Shown here piece by piece: positions 17,235 to 25,994 of a stretch of DNA of 61,759 bases (its first letter is position 1; each line of letters opens with the position of its first letter). The DNA comes from an uncultured Archangium sp. (GTDB lineage Bacteria; Myxococcota; Myxococcia; Myxococcales; Myxococcaceae). A program made the translations under genes and the position numbers. The notes under the pieces were generated by a model, which ran no database searches, had not been told where the DNA came from, and worked only from the letters and a program-made list of their open reading frames with translations. The stretch spans positions 1 to 61,759 of the forward strand of contig CAIVGN010000148.1 in the NCBI GenBank assembly GCA_903905455.1. The letters run 5' to 3'.

Positions 17235-18986
17235 ATGAATCGACGAGTCCTCGCAGCGATCATCGCGGTCGCCCTCTCCTCTTGCCAGGCGTGCGGAGGC
17301 CACGACGCCATCGACGCCGGCCCCGTGGATGCGGGCCCGCCGGTGCTCGCGGAGAAGGAGCCCAACGACAGCGCCGCGAGCGCGCTCTCCATCGAACGGT
17401 CGAGCCTGGTGGAGGCGAACCTCGGCGCGGACCCGCAGAAGCCCGACGTCGACTGGTACGTGCTCAAGGCGTCGCTGCCGCGCACGGTGGACTTCCAGGC
17501 CACCTGCCCCAACGGAGGCGACATCAGCCTCGAGGTGGTCGACGAGACCGGCTCGGTGTTGGCCACGGTGAACGCCGGGGGCGTGGGCGGGAGCGAGCGG
17601 CTGCCGAACCTCGACGTCTCGTCGAAGACCTTCGTGCGGGTGGTGGCGATCAAGAAGGGCGTGGGCGGCGCGTACACCGTGACCGCGAAGTTCGGCGAGC
17701 GCATGCCCGGCTACGAGCTCGAGCCCAACGAGCGCAAGGTGGACGCGACGCCGGTGGCGCTGGGCCAGGCAATCTCCGGCACCGTGAGCCACGGAAACGA
17801 CGTCGACTACTACCGCTACGAGCTGCCGTCCGACGAGCCGCCCGCGCTGGCGCCGCTCGAGGGCGACGACGCGGGTGAGCCCCTGGACGCGGGCCTCGCC
17901 GACGCGGGGGCCCTGGACGCCGGGGTGGTGCCCGAGAAGCGCCTGGCGCTGCGCGTGGACATCAGCGCCGTCGAGGGCGTGTCGATGGACCTGCAGATCC
18001 TCACCGAGGCCGAGGCGGTGCTCTTCTCGGCGCGCTCCAAGGAGAACGGCCCGCTGTCGCTGCGCAACGTGGGCGTGCGCGCGGCCGACCGGGTGATCTA
18101 CCTCGCGGTGCGCAGCGCCCCCATCGGCGCCGGGAAGGACGCGCTCAAGGGAGCCAACGCCGACCTCTCGTACACCCTGACGGTCGCCCCGGAAGACTCG
18201 GGCGGCAACGCGGAGTTCGAGCCCAACGACGAGATCAGCCGCGCCACCGAACTGCCGGCCAACAGCTACCGTGACGGCTTCATCAGCCCCAAGGGCGACG
18301 TGGACGTGTTCCGCCTGGTGACCGATGGCCCGTCGATCGCCAAGCTGCAGGTCTCGGGGGTGGACAAGGTCGACCTCGTGCTCTCGGTGGTGCAGCCGGT
18401 GGCGGGCAAGGCCGACGAGGTGGTGCTCAAGGCGAACGAGGGCGTGGCCCGCGAGCCCGAGCAGCTCAACAACGTGGCCTGCAACGGCGTGTGCTTCATT
18501 CGCGTGGAGGCGGCGGCGAGGAAGGTCGACGGCAAGTGGGTGAAGGAGGACGAGAACGCCGACCAGGCCTACCGGCTCAACGCCACGGTGGTACCCGACG
18601 ACGGCACCGAAGAGAAGGAGCCCAACAACGCGGCCCCCAGCGCGACCCCGGTGAGCTTCGGCAAGCCCATGCGCGGCACGATCTACCCGAAGAAGGACAC
18701 CGACTTCTTCGCCCTCGACCTGCGCGAGCGGCCGGTGAAGACGGCGATCAAGGCCACGGTGTTGGGGGTGCTCAAGGTCGACGTGGGGCTCTACCTCCAC
18801 CGGGTGGAAGCCGACGGCAAGCTGACCCTGGTGCAGACCAGCGACTCGGCGAAGGGCGACAAGCCCGAGACGGTGCGCTTCGCCGCCGAGCCGGGGCTGT
18901 ACGTGCTCGAGGTGCGCGACGCGAAGAACCGCGAGGCGAACTTCCAGGACAGCTACCAGTTGAGCGTGGACGAAGGCGAAGAGTGA
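17235..18986 (+). CDS. Lipoprotein with four EPN/PPC-like beta-sandwich repeats
   Basis: The product has 583 residues from ATG 17235 (587 from ATG 17223). The signal ends in the lipobox-like ALSSC, followed by a Cys- and DAG-rich linker. Four repeats each begin with an E-P-N-(D/E/N) motif, near residues 42, 163, 329 and 461, and continue into 'DVDWY', 'DVDYYRYELP' or 'DVDVFRLV'. This is the pattern of bacterial pre-peptidase C-terminal (PPC) domains. A DAG-rich insertion interrupts the second repeat. PPC domains normally accompany secreted proteases, but no protease domain is present here. It precedes nadA by 31 bp in the same direction. Confidence 0.82.
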   Translation: MNRRVLAAIIAVALSSCQACGGHDAIDAGPVDAGPPVLAEKEPNDSAASALSIERSSLVEANLGADPQKPDVDWYVLKASLPRTVDFQATCPNGGDISLEVVDETGSVLATVNAGGVGGSERLPNLDVSSKTFVRVVAIKKGVGGAYTVTAKFGERMPGYELEPNERKVDATPVALGQAISGTVSHGNDVDYYRYELPSDEPPALAPLEGDDAGEPLDAGLADAGALDAGVVPEKRLALRVDISAVEGVSMDLQILTEAEAVLFSARSKENGPLSLRNVGVRAADRVIYLAVRSAPIGAGKDALKGANADLSYTLTVAPEDSGGNAEFEPNDEISRATELPANSYRDGFISPKGDVDVFRLVTDGPSIAKLQVSGVDKVDLVLSVVQPVAGKADEVVLKANEGVAREPEQLNNVACNGVCFIRVEAAARKVDGKWVKEDENADQAYRLNATVVPDDGTEEKEPNNAAPSATPVSFGKPMRGTIYPKKDTDFFALDLRERPVKTAIKATVLGVLKVDVGLYLHRVEADGKLTLVQTSDSAKGDKPETVRFAAEPGLYVLEVRDAKNREANFQDSYQLSVDEGEE

Positions 18987-19017
18987 AATCTCGCCCGGTC
19001 GGAGCTAGAGAGCCGTG

Positions 19018-19935
19018 ATGGATCTGGAGCTGGAGATTCAGAAGCTGAAGAAGGATCTCAACGCCGTCATCCTGGCGCATTACTACCAGGAGTCCGAGAT
19101 CCAGGACGTCGCCGACTTCGTCGGTGACTCGCTCGCGCTCGCGCAGCAGGCCGAGAAGACGAAGGCCGACGTGATCGTCTTCTGCGGCGTGCACTTCATG
19201 GCCGAGACGGCGAAGATCCTGAACCCGAACAAGCTGGTGCTGCTGCCGGATCTCGCGGCCGGCTGTTCGCTGTCGGATCGCTGCCCGCCCGACGCCTTCA
19301 AGGCGTTCAAGGACCAGCACCCCGATCACTTCGTCGCCACCTACGTGAACTCGTCGGCGGCGGTGAAGGCGATGAGCGACGTGATCGTCACCAGCTCCAA
19401 CGCGGTGAAGATCGTCTCGAAGATCCCCAAGGACCGGAAGATCATCTTCGCGCCCGATCAGCACCTCGGGCGCTGGGTGAGCCAGCAGACGGGCCGCGAG
19501 ATGGTCTTGTGGCCGGGCAGCTGCATGGTGCACGAGATCTTCAGCGAGAAGCGCCTGGTGCAGCTCAAGGTCGAGCACCCGGGAGCCAAGGTGATCGCCC
19601 ACCCGGAGTGCGAGGCGGCGGTGCTCCAGCACGCGGACTACATCGGCTCGACCAAGCAGCTGCTCGAGTACACCCAGCAGGACCCCGCGACGAAGTTCAT
19701 CGTGGTGACCGAGTCCGGCATCCTCCACCAGATGGAGAAGGCCTCGCCGGGCAAGACGTTCATTCCCGCGCCGCCGGACAACGGGTGCTCGTGCAACGAG
19801 TGCCCGCACATGCGGTTGAACACGATGGAGAAGTTGTATCGCTGCATGCGTGATCGCACGCCGCGTCTCGAGTTGCCGCCCGGGTTGTCCGAAGCGGCGC
19901 TCAAACCCCTGAAGTTGATGCTCGAGTGGAGCTGA
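19018..19935 (+). CDS. nadA: Quinolinate synthase
   Basis: The 305-residue product starts at ATG 19018 (GTG 19015 is immediately upstream). It condenses iminoaspartate with dihydroxyacetone phosphate to quinolinate for NAD synthesis, using a [4Fe-4S] cluster. Family motifs are [68 protein letters not shown] and [12 protein letters not shown]. The three cluster cysteines are expected in the AGCS, PEC and NEC segments. Its last 10 bases overlap the next gene. No nadB or nadC is nearby. Confidence 0.96.
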   Translation: MDLELEIQKLKKDLNAVILAHYYQESEIQDVADFVGDSLALAQQAEKTKADVIVFCGVHFMAETAKILNPNKLVLLPDLAAGCSLSDRCPPDAFKAFKDQHPDHFVATYVNSSAAVKAMSDVIVTSSNAVKIVSKIPKDRKIIFAPDQHLGRWVSQQTGREMVLWPGSCMVHEIFSEKRLVQLKVEHPGAKVIAHPECEAAVLQHADYIGSTKQLLEYTQQDPATKFIVVTESGILHQMEKASPGKTFIPAPPDNGCSCNECPHMRLNTMEKLYRCMRDRTPRLELPPGLSEAALKPLKLMLEWS

Positions 19936-20468
19936 CCTTGTTCCGTTTCTATGCTGTGCCCGCCTGGCATCTCCTCGAAGACAAGCAGGCCAAGGCCGAG
20001 GCCACGACGACCGAGGTCGAGCTCCGGCCGACCGAAGGCGTCCCCGAGGTGATGGAGGCCGCGCTGGCCCAGGTGGAGTACCGCGACGCCTGGGCGGCCG
20101 ACCGCGCCAGGGAATTGCTCGCGACCTCCGACCCTGCCATCTACGCGCGCTCGCCCAACGATCTCCCGGCGCTGCTGCGCACGGCCGACCAGCTCCAGGC
20201 GCGCTCGCGCGTGGTGGCCGGGGAACGGGCCACGGTGTGGCGCTGCTCGTGTGGGACCCGCTTCGCGGTGCCGGTGACGCTGGTGAAGCCACTGAACGTG
20301 AAGTGCGAGAAGTGCGGCAAGACCGCCGATCTCGGGCCCGGCCTCAAGCCCGACCCGGCCCAGGTCACCACCGAGGTCTTCAGCGTCAACGCCACGCGGC
20401 GCTCGGTGTCGGAGTTCTTCCGCGAGGCCATGGCCCGCGGTTGGCCCGTGCTCGTCACCAAGGCCTGA
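19926..20468 (+). CDS. Conserved hypothetical with CXC/CXXC zinc-ribbon-like motif
   Basis: The 180-residue protein starts at GTG 19926, overlapping the nadA stop by 10 nt. A later TTG at 19938 is possible. I do not recognise the N-terminal half. The centre carries WRCSCGTRF and, 20 residues later, [11 protein letters not shown], which looks like a zinc ribbon. No catalytic motif is evident. It sits 3 bp ahead of a methyltransferase gene that has its own zinc-ribbon, so nadA, this gene and the methyltransferase look like one transcript. Confidence 0.7.
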   Translation: MELTLFRFYAVPAWHLLEDKQAKAEATTTEVELRPTEGVPEVMEAALAQVEYRDAWAADRARELLATSDPAIYARSPNDLPALLRTADQLQARSRVVAGERATVWRCSCGTRFAVPVTLVKPLNVKCEKCGKTADLGPGLKPDPAQVTTEVFSVNATRRSVSEFFREAMARGWPVLVTKA

Positions 20469-20471
20469 CTC

Positions 20472-21269
20472 ATGCGTCGCGCGACGCTCGATCTCCTGCG
20501 CTGCCCCAAGTGCGGCGCAGGCAGCCTGGTGCCCGAGGCCGACGTCGCGGACCTGGCGATGTCCTTCGGGCCGGCGCGGTGCCTGGGCTGCAGCGCGCGC
20601 TTCCCGGTCCATGACGGGCTCATCGACTTCGTAGGCGATCGCGCGCGGTTGGGGCCCCTGCAGCAGGCCATGGAGCAGCCGTGGATCGCGAGGTCCTGGG
20701 AGCGCTACGTGCGCCCGGCCGTGGACACGGTGCTCAGCCAGGGCCGGCTGGATCACGACAGCGAGTACACCGTGTTGCGCAACCTGCTGGGGTCGCCCCC
20801 GGGGCCGATCGTCGATCTCGGCTGCGGCGCGGGGCTCATCTTGCGCAGGCTCTCGCGGGACTTCCCCAGCCTCCCGGTGATCGGCGTCGACGTGTCGCGG
20901 CCGATGCTCGAGGAGGCGATGGCGCAGCTGCGGGAGCACGCCGAGGCGGCCGACTTCGTGCGCGCCCAGGTGCCGGGGTTGCCCTTCAACGACGCCTCGC
21001 TGGGCGCGGTGGTGGCGGTGGGCCTGGTGCACCTGCTCGACGACCTCGACACCCTGCTCTCGGAGGTGGCGCGGGTGCTCAAGCCCCGGGGCCGCTTCGT
21101 GGCGACGACCTACGAGGTGGGGGCGATGACGAGGCCGCTGCACCGGGGGGTGGGCTTGCACCCGCGAAGCGAGGCGACGCTGCGAGGCATCTCGAGCCGC
21201 GCGGGCCTGGTGGCCTTCGAGCGGGTGAAGGTGCCGCCGTTCGTGTTGTGGAAGGTCGAGCGCCCCTGA
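20472..21269 (+). CDS. SAM-dependent methyltransferase with N-terminal Trm112-like zinc ribbon
   Basis: The 265-residue product has an N-terminal ribbon CPKCG...CLGC (about 11-45) with the closing 'VHDGLIDF' typical of Trm112p-like domains. It is followed by a class I methyltransferase with IVDLGCGAGLILRRL near 115 and VIGVDVSRPMLEEA, a Methyltransf_11-type core. The layout resembles RlmA- or BioC-type small-molecule or rRNA methyltransferases. The substrate cannot be read from the sequence. It is the third gene of the nadA run. Confidence 0.85.
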   Translation: MRRATLDLLRCPKCGAGSLVPEADVADLAMSFGPARCLGCSARFPVHDGLIDFVGDRARLGPLQQAMEQPWIARSWERYVRPAVDTVLSQGRLDHDSEYTVLRNLLGSPPGPIVDLGCGAGLILRRLSRDFPSLPVIGVDVSRPMLEEAMAQLREHAEAADFVRAQVPGLPFNDASLGAVVAVGLVHLLDDLDTLLSEVARVLKPRGRFVATTYEVGAMTRPLHRGVGLHPRSEATLRGISSRAGLVAFERVKVPPFVLWKVERP

Positions 21270-21278
21270 GGGGTCAGC

Positions 21279-21548
21279 TCAGAGGAACACGCCGCCGCGC
21301 GCGTCGTAGCGGGCGGTGTCGGGGAGCTGGGTGGTCTCGCTGCTGCCCTTGAGCGCGTCGAAGACCCGGGCCTTGTTGTTCCCACAGCTCTTGCACTTGC
21401 ACTGGCCGCGGGGACACGTGCAGTCGCCCTTGCCCTTGCACGAGCAGGTCGCCTGAGGGGTCCCGAAGAGCGTCTTCTCGACCGAGGCCGCGCCCGCGGT
21501 GGACGCCAGGAACAACGCACCGACCGCGATGCTCTTGAGGGTCTGCAT
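21279..21548 (-). CDS. Small secreted Cys-rich protein (metallothionein-like cluster)
   Basis: The 89-residue product starts at ATG 21548. A signal peptide MQTLKSIAVGALFLASTAGA is followed by about 15 residues and then the cluster CSCKGKGDCTC-PRGQCKCKSC. This holds seven cysteines in CXC spacings within 23 residues, interleaved with Lys. The remaining tail is uncharacterised. CXC spacing in a short basic protein suggests soft-metal binding or a disulfide-rich peptide outside the cytoplasm. It is convergent with the methyltransferase gene and 54 bp from the divergent membrane-protein gene. Confidence 0.75.
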   Translation of the reverse strand: MQTLKSIAVGALFLASTAGAASVEKTLFGTPQATCSCKGKGDCTCPRGQCKCKSCGNNKARVFDALKGSSETTQLPDTARYDARGGVFL

Positions 21549-21602
21549 GGCGGCCGCACTAGCGCACAATGTGGGCACTTGCCAACTCGACGGCGGGCCT
21601 CC

Positions 21603-23228
21603 ATGGTCCGCGCCCTCGTGCGTCGCCCCACCCCCGAGCAGTTCGCCTGGTTTGCCGCGTTGATCTGCGGAGTTGCGCCGCTGTGGGCGACCCACGCCCT
21701 GCCGCTGGTCGATCTCCCCCAGCACCTGCACCTGATCTCGGTGCTGCACCGCATCCACGACGCCTCGACGCTCTACCCGGAGATCTTCGCGCGCAGGCCC
21801 GAGCTCACGCCGTACCTCGGCTACTACTACGTGGTCAGCCTGCTCAACTGGCTGCTGCCGCTGGAGCTGGCGAACCGGGTGTTCCTGTCGGTGTACGTGG
21901 CAGGGCTGCCGCTCTCGCTGGCGTTCCTGCTCAAGAGCCTCAAGCGGCCGACGTGGCCCGCGCTGCTCGCCCTGCCCTTCGCCTACGGCGACAGCTTCGC
22001 CTGGGGCTTCATCAACTACTGCGCGTCGCTGCCGCTGGCCCTGGTGACGTGCGGGCTCTTCGTGCGGGCCATCGACACCGAGGTGGGCCAGCGCAGGCCC
22101 TGGGCCATCGGCCTCGCGGTGAGCCTGGTGGCGGTGCTGCTCTTTCACGTGCAGGCCTTCGCCTGGCTCGGCGTGGCGCTGCCCTTCCTGCTGCTGACGA
22201 CCCCGGCGCCCGAGGGGAAGACGTGGCGGGCGCGGGTGCCGGCGCTGCTGGGGGTGAGCCCCGGCGTGCTGCTCTTCGTGTTGTGGATCGGCCTGCGCGT
22301 GGGCCAGCCGCAAGAGGTCGCCCCCGGGCAGCCGTGGCGCTCGTGGGGCCCGATGCTCTCGCAGGAGAACCTCGGCTGGAAGTCGTTCGACCAGAACGTG
22401 GCCGAGTTCATCTCGGTGCCGCGCAACCCGGGCGGGGGCGTCGAGCTGGGCAACGTGAACTTCCCCATCCTCGCGGGCATCGTTCCCGACGGCAGCGATC
22501 AGCGCTCGGTGCGCGTGGTGTTCCTGCTGGCGCTCGCCGCCGTGGTCATGCGCTTGACCCGGGGCTTCAAGAGCCAGCCCGAGACGCTGGAGGGCCCGGT
22601 GGCGCGGTGGCGCATGGCGGGGCTCGCGGCGCTGGCGCTGCTCCTCTACTTCGCCCTGCCCTTCGATATCCGCGGGTACATGTATTACCTCAACACGCGC
22701 TACGCCCATCTCGCGGCGGCGCTGTTGGTGGCGGCGGTGCCGGTGCTCCCCGCGCTGTGGACGCGCCGCCTGACCTTCGCCGCGGCGGCCAGCGCGCTGG
22801 TGCTGGTGGGGCCGCTGTGGGGCGCGTTCAAGGCCTTCGACGTCGAGTCGGCCGCGCTGACCGAGCTGGCGAAGAGCGCCGGCCCGAAGCCGCGGGTGAT
22901 GGGCCTCGTGTACGCCACGGGCTCCCGCGCGGTGACGCACCCGGTGTATCTCCACGCGGCCTGCGTGGTGGCGCGCGAGGGCGGCGGGCTCACCAACTTC
23001 TCGTTCGCCCTGACGCCGCACAGCCCGCTGATGTACCGCGGCGCGCCGCCTCCGACCTTCGCCAGCGAGTGGCGCCCCGACCAGATGCAGTGGGAAGCAC
23101 AGGGCCGGCACTACGACACCTTCGTGCTGCGCGGCCCGCGGCCCGAGCAGGTGTTCGGCGAGCGGCTGCAGACCGAGCTCTACGTGGCGGCCCAGGCCGG
23201 TGACTTCTTCCTCGTGCGGAGGCGCTGA
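21603..23228 (+). CDS. Polytopic membrane protein, GT-C-like
   Basis: The 541-residue product starts at ATG 21603; the frame extends to a TTG at 21579. About ten to twelve hydrophobic helices are visible. An early acidic-His stretch VDLPQHLHLI follows the first helix, as in GT-C lipid-linked sugar transferases, whose first loop carries acidic residues. The C-terminal 150 residues are soluble. No family motif proves the activity, so glycosyltransferase is only a possibility. The start is 54 bp from a divergent gene. Confidence 0.7.
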   Translation: MVRALVRRPTPEQFAWFAALICGVAPLWATHALPLVDLPQHLHLISVLHRIHDASTLYPEIFARRPELTPYLGYYYVVSLLNWLLPLELANRVFLSVYVAGLPLSLAFLLKSLKRPTWPALLALPFAYGDSFAWGFINYCASLPLALVTCGLFVRAIDTEVGQRRPWAIGLAVSLVAVLLFHVQAFAWLGVALPFLLLTTPAPEGKTWRARVPALLGVSPGVLLFVLWIGLRVGQPQEVAPGQPWRSWGPMLSQENLGWKSFDQNVAEFISVPRNPGGGVELGNVNFPILAGIVPDGSDQRSVRVVFLLALAAVVMRLTRGFKSQPETLEGPVARWRMAGLAALALLLYFALPFDIRGYMYYLNTRYAHLAAALLVAAVPVLPALWTRRLTFAAAASALVLVGPLWGAFKAFDVESAALTELAKSAGPKPRVMGLVYATGSRAVTHPVYLHAACVVAREGGGLTNFSFALTPHSPLMYRGAPPPTFASEWRPDQMQWEAQGRHYDTFVLRGPRPEQVFGERLQTELYVAAQAGDFFLVRRR

Positions 23229-23249
23229 GGCTCGGGCAAGGTTCGCCTC

Positions 23250-24272
23250 ATGGACTTCTTGTCGATGACGGCCCCGCAGGTCGAAGCGCTTCCCGAAGAC
23301 AAGGCGCAGGAGGTGCTCGCCGCCTGGGTGAAGGCGAAGCAGAGCGCGCTCCCGCTGGCGTTGACCCAGTCGAGTTCGAAGGTGCACGCCAAGCTGGCGA
23401 AGAAGGCGCTGTACCAACTGCAGTCGAGCGGCGTGCAGGCGGTGATCGAGAAGAAGGCCGAGCCCAGCGTGGCCGTCGTCGCCGAGCCGCAGAAGAACGA
23501 GTTCCCCGCGGTGCTCTCGATGCAGCTGGGCACCGGCGAGCGCGCGTTCCTCTTCGCCTCGCCGATCAAGGGCGGTGGGCTCGAGGTGTTTCAGGGCATC
23601 GTGCACGACGAGCTGGGGCTGGCGCAGTTCGGCTCGGAGCGCAGCAACCGCAGCCGGTACCGCCGGCGCATGGACGAGGTCGAAGGCGACCAGTCGGCCC
23701 GCGTGATGCTGGTGCCCTTCGAGCGCATGCAGCTCGAGCTGGGCCGGGCGATCACCCTCAACGAGCGCGTCGGGGCCACCTACGGCTCGGACATCGCGCA
23801 GGCGCTCGCCGAGCTGGGGGTCACCGCGCAGGATCCCGACGTGGTCATTCCCCCGCTGGAGTCCGGCGACGTCGAGGCGGCCGAGGACGGGGCGAAGTTG
23901 CACGCGCTCTTCGAGGTCGAGCAGTGGTTTCCCTCGGAGCCCGACCTGGTCAACCTCACCAACCGGGTCGACGCGATCCGCATGATCCCCATCCCCGAGG
24001 CGCAGAAGGCCGAGAAGCTCGAGAAGGTGGCCCGGGAGCTCAGCAAGGAGGTCTTCACCCCGACCGTGCGGGCCGTCTACGCGCGGCGCCTCTGGTACAC
24101 GGCCGAGGTCGTGGAGTTCCAGGAGCGCCCGGCGGACGTCGCCATGCTGCGGGCCGAGGCGCGCCGGTTGATGCACCACGAGGGGCCCAACCGGTTCGCC
24201 GAACAGCTCTTCGTCAAGGTGATCGCGACGCTCAAGCCGACGGCCGGCGCGATGCCCTCGATGAAGGGGTAG
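23250..24272 (+). CDS. Conserved hypothetical protein
   Basis: This soluble protein of 340 residues has no signal peptide. I do not recognise the family. The N-terminal 75 residues look helical and Lys-rich. A central part contains ERAFLFASPIKGGGLEVFQG and an Arg-rich patch SNRSRYRRRM. The C-terminal third is helical, with EAQKAEKLEKVARELSKEV. It starts 21 bp after the membrane-protein gene and abuts the convergent exported-protein gene with no spacer. Confidence 0.7.
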   Translation: MDFLSMTAPQVEALPEDKAQEVLAAWVKAKQSALPLALTQSSSKVHAKLAKKALYQLQSSGVQAVIEKKAEPSVAVVAEPQKNEFPAVLSMQLGTGERAFLFASPIKGGGLEVFQGIVHDELGLAQFGSERSNRSRYRRRMDEVEGDQSARVMLVPFERMQLELGRAITLNERVGATYGSDIAQALAELGVTAQDPDVVIPPLESGDVEAAEDGAKLHALFEVEQWFPSEPDLVNLTNRVDAIRMIPIPEAQKAEKLEKVARELSKEVFTPTVRAVYARRLWYTAEVVEFQERPADVAMLRAEARRLMHHEGPNRFAEQLFVKVIATLKPTAGAMPSMKG

Positions 24273-24935
24273 TCATTCAGCGTTCCAGTCCGACGCGGGC
24301 ATGATCTTCCATCCCGTGTCGACCTTGGGCGACTTGAAGCGGATGACGCGCAGCGGCCACGAGCGCGCGGTCTTGGCCGGGCCCTCGGTGGTCTCGATCA
24401 TCCAGCGGTGGACCTCGACGCTGTACTTGCCCTGGGTGCCGGCCTTGGCCAGCACGGCGCGCATGGGGTTCTTGGGGTGCCAGTACACTTCCTTGCCAGC
24501 GCGCAGGGCGTAGGAGAGCACGGGGTGCTTGGTCTGGAGGGCGGTGACGCGCTCGCGGGAGGGGGCGAGGAGCTTGGTGGCGTCGGCCTGGCTGACCTCG
24601 ACCATCTTCAGATCGTCGCCGACGGCCTCGACGCCCATCAGCTTGGTGAGCGCGGTGCGCCCGGCCTTGTCGAGATCGTTGATCATCTGCACCGCGTGGG
24701 CGAGGTCGCCCTCTTCCTTCTTCACCGGGTCCTTGCTCTTGAAGGACCAGTTCTCGAGGCTGAAGAGCTGGGCGTTCATGGTGACGCCGCCGAGCAACAG
24801 GTCCTTGCCGGCCTCGTCACCGGTGCCGGTCAGCGCGTTCAAGTACGTCTCGGCGACCTTCTTGGCGTCGTCGTCCTGCGCGAAGGCGGGAACACTCAAG
24901 AGCAGGACCAGGGCACCAGGAAGCAGACGTGACAT
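24273..24935 (-). CDS. Exported hypothetical protein
   Basis: The 220-residue product starts at ATG 24935, a Met immediately before a clear signal peptide (SRLLPGALVLLLSVPAFA-QDDD), with GAGGGA upstream; the longer frame upstream is shadow. The mature protein is Lys/Glu-rich, mixed alpha/beta, and ends DTGWKIMPASDWN. It resembles periplasmic lipid- or stress-type proteins of the 'AETYLNALTGTGDEAGK' style (NTF2-like start). I do not assign a function. Confidence 0.75.
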   Translation of the reverse strand: MSRLLPGALVLLLSVPAFAQDDDAKKVAETYLNALTGTGDEAGKDLLLGGVTMNAQLFSLENWSFKSKDPVKKEEGDLAHAVQMINDLDKAGRTALTKLMGVEAVGDDLKMVEVSQADATKLLAPSRERVTALQTKHPVLSYALRAGKEVYWHPKNPMRAVLAKAGTQGKYSVEVHRWMIETTEGPAKTARSWPLRVIRFKSPKVDTGWKIMPASDWNAE

Positions 24936-25057
24936 GAATTTTTCCCTCGGGGAGGCAGCGAGACGCGGGCGAGACACCCGTGGGGCGGGAAGATTCACCA
25001 AACCGCGCCCCGCTTCCACCTGAACCCGCGCGGTGGTGCTGCCGAAGCTGTTGGGGT

Positions 25058-25990
25058 ATGCGCGCCGCCATGCGCTTGACGTTCGTTTTCGCCCTGGTCG
25101 TGTCGATGTGCTTCGTGCTCGGGACGGCCGCCTGTGGCGCCGCCAAGACCTGCTCCCCGCAGAGCTGCGCGACGGGCTGTTGCTCGGCGACCGGCGAGTG
25201 CGTGGGCGGCGCCGTGACCTCCGCCTGCGGCAGCAGCGGTGACACGTGCGTCGACTGCGCGCTGACCAGCCAGGTGTGCGGCAACCAGGTCTGCATCGCG
25301 GCCCCCGTCGAGGTGGTGGATGCGGGCGTCGACGCCGGGACCCCCTTCGTGTGCGCCCGCAGCGCGGTGACCTGCTCCGACCAGGCGATCGCCGAGCTGG
25401 GGCTCTTCGCCAACATGAGCACCGGCGCCGTCACCAACGCCGCCGACACCACGGGCTTCGTGGCCACGGTGGACACGCGCGCGGGCGGCGTCACCGCCAC
25501 CGAGAGCTACGTGTACGCGAAGTTCGGCGAGCTGGGCCTCGAGAAGCTGGCGCTCAGCGACATGACGGCGCTCGACTCGATGGACTGGGACATCGCCTTT
25601 CGTCGCTTCGTGATTCGCATCAACAGCGGCAACTCCGGCCCCTCGTGCGTGGGCGCGCAGCTGCAGACGGTGCCCTACGACAACATCACGTTCGTGCCGG
25701 CGAACTTCGTGGCCGAGTCGGACGACTTCCTGAGCAAGACCAGCTGCGCGCTCATCCCCGACGGGTCGGGGCTCACCACGTCGCCGCGCACCGCGCTCGC
25801 GAGCTTCTATCGCTACGACAGCTGCGTCGCGATGACCGGCAACGCCTTCGTCATCCGCTCGCACACCGGCCGGCACCTCAAGCTGGTGGTCAGCTCGTAT
25901 TACGCGGCCGGCCAGGACGGCTGCAACACCGCGGGCACGCCGGGAACCATGGGCGGCACGATGAAGGTTCGCTGGCAGTACCTGGACTGA
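25058..25990 (+). CDS. HmuY-like lipoprotein with N-terminal Cys-rich segment
   Basis: The 310-residue product starts at ATG 25058, with GGGG upstream. The signal leads to the lipobox-like GTAAC. Residues of about 28-85 hold twelve or so cysteines (KTCSPQSCATGCC..., DTCVDC), followed by a short VDAGVDAG linker. The rest matches the HmuY fold family, with DWDIAFRRFVIRINSGNSGP as the family hallmark and a late ASFYRYDS segment. HmuY proteins bind haem at the outer surface, but here the Cys-rich domain is extra and haem ligands cannot be confirmed. It lies 4 bp before a metalloprotease gene. Confidence 0.8.
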   Translation: MRAAMRLTFVFALVVSMCFVLGTAACGAAKTCSPQSCATGCCSATGECVGGAVTSACGSSGDTCVDCALTSQVCGNQVCIAAPVEVVDAGVDAGTPFVCARSAVTCSDQAIAELGLFANMSTGAVTNAADTTGFVATVDTRAGGVTATESYVYAKFGELGLEKLALSDMTALDSMDWDIAFRRFVIRINSGNSGPSCVGAQLQTVPYDNITFVPANFVAESDDFLSKTSCALIPDGSGLTTSPRTALASFYRYDSCVAMTGNAFVIRSHTGRHLKLVVSSYYAAGQDGCNTAGTPGTMGGTMKVRWQYLD

Positions 25991-25994
25991 GCCG

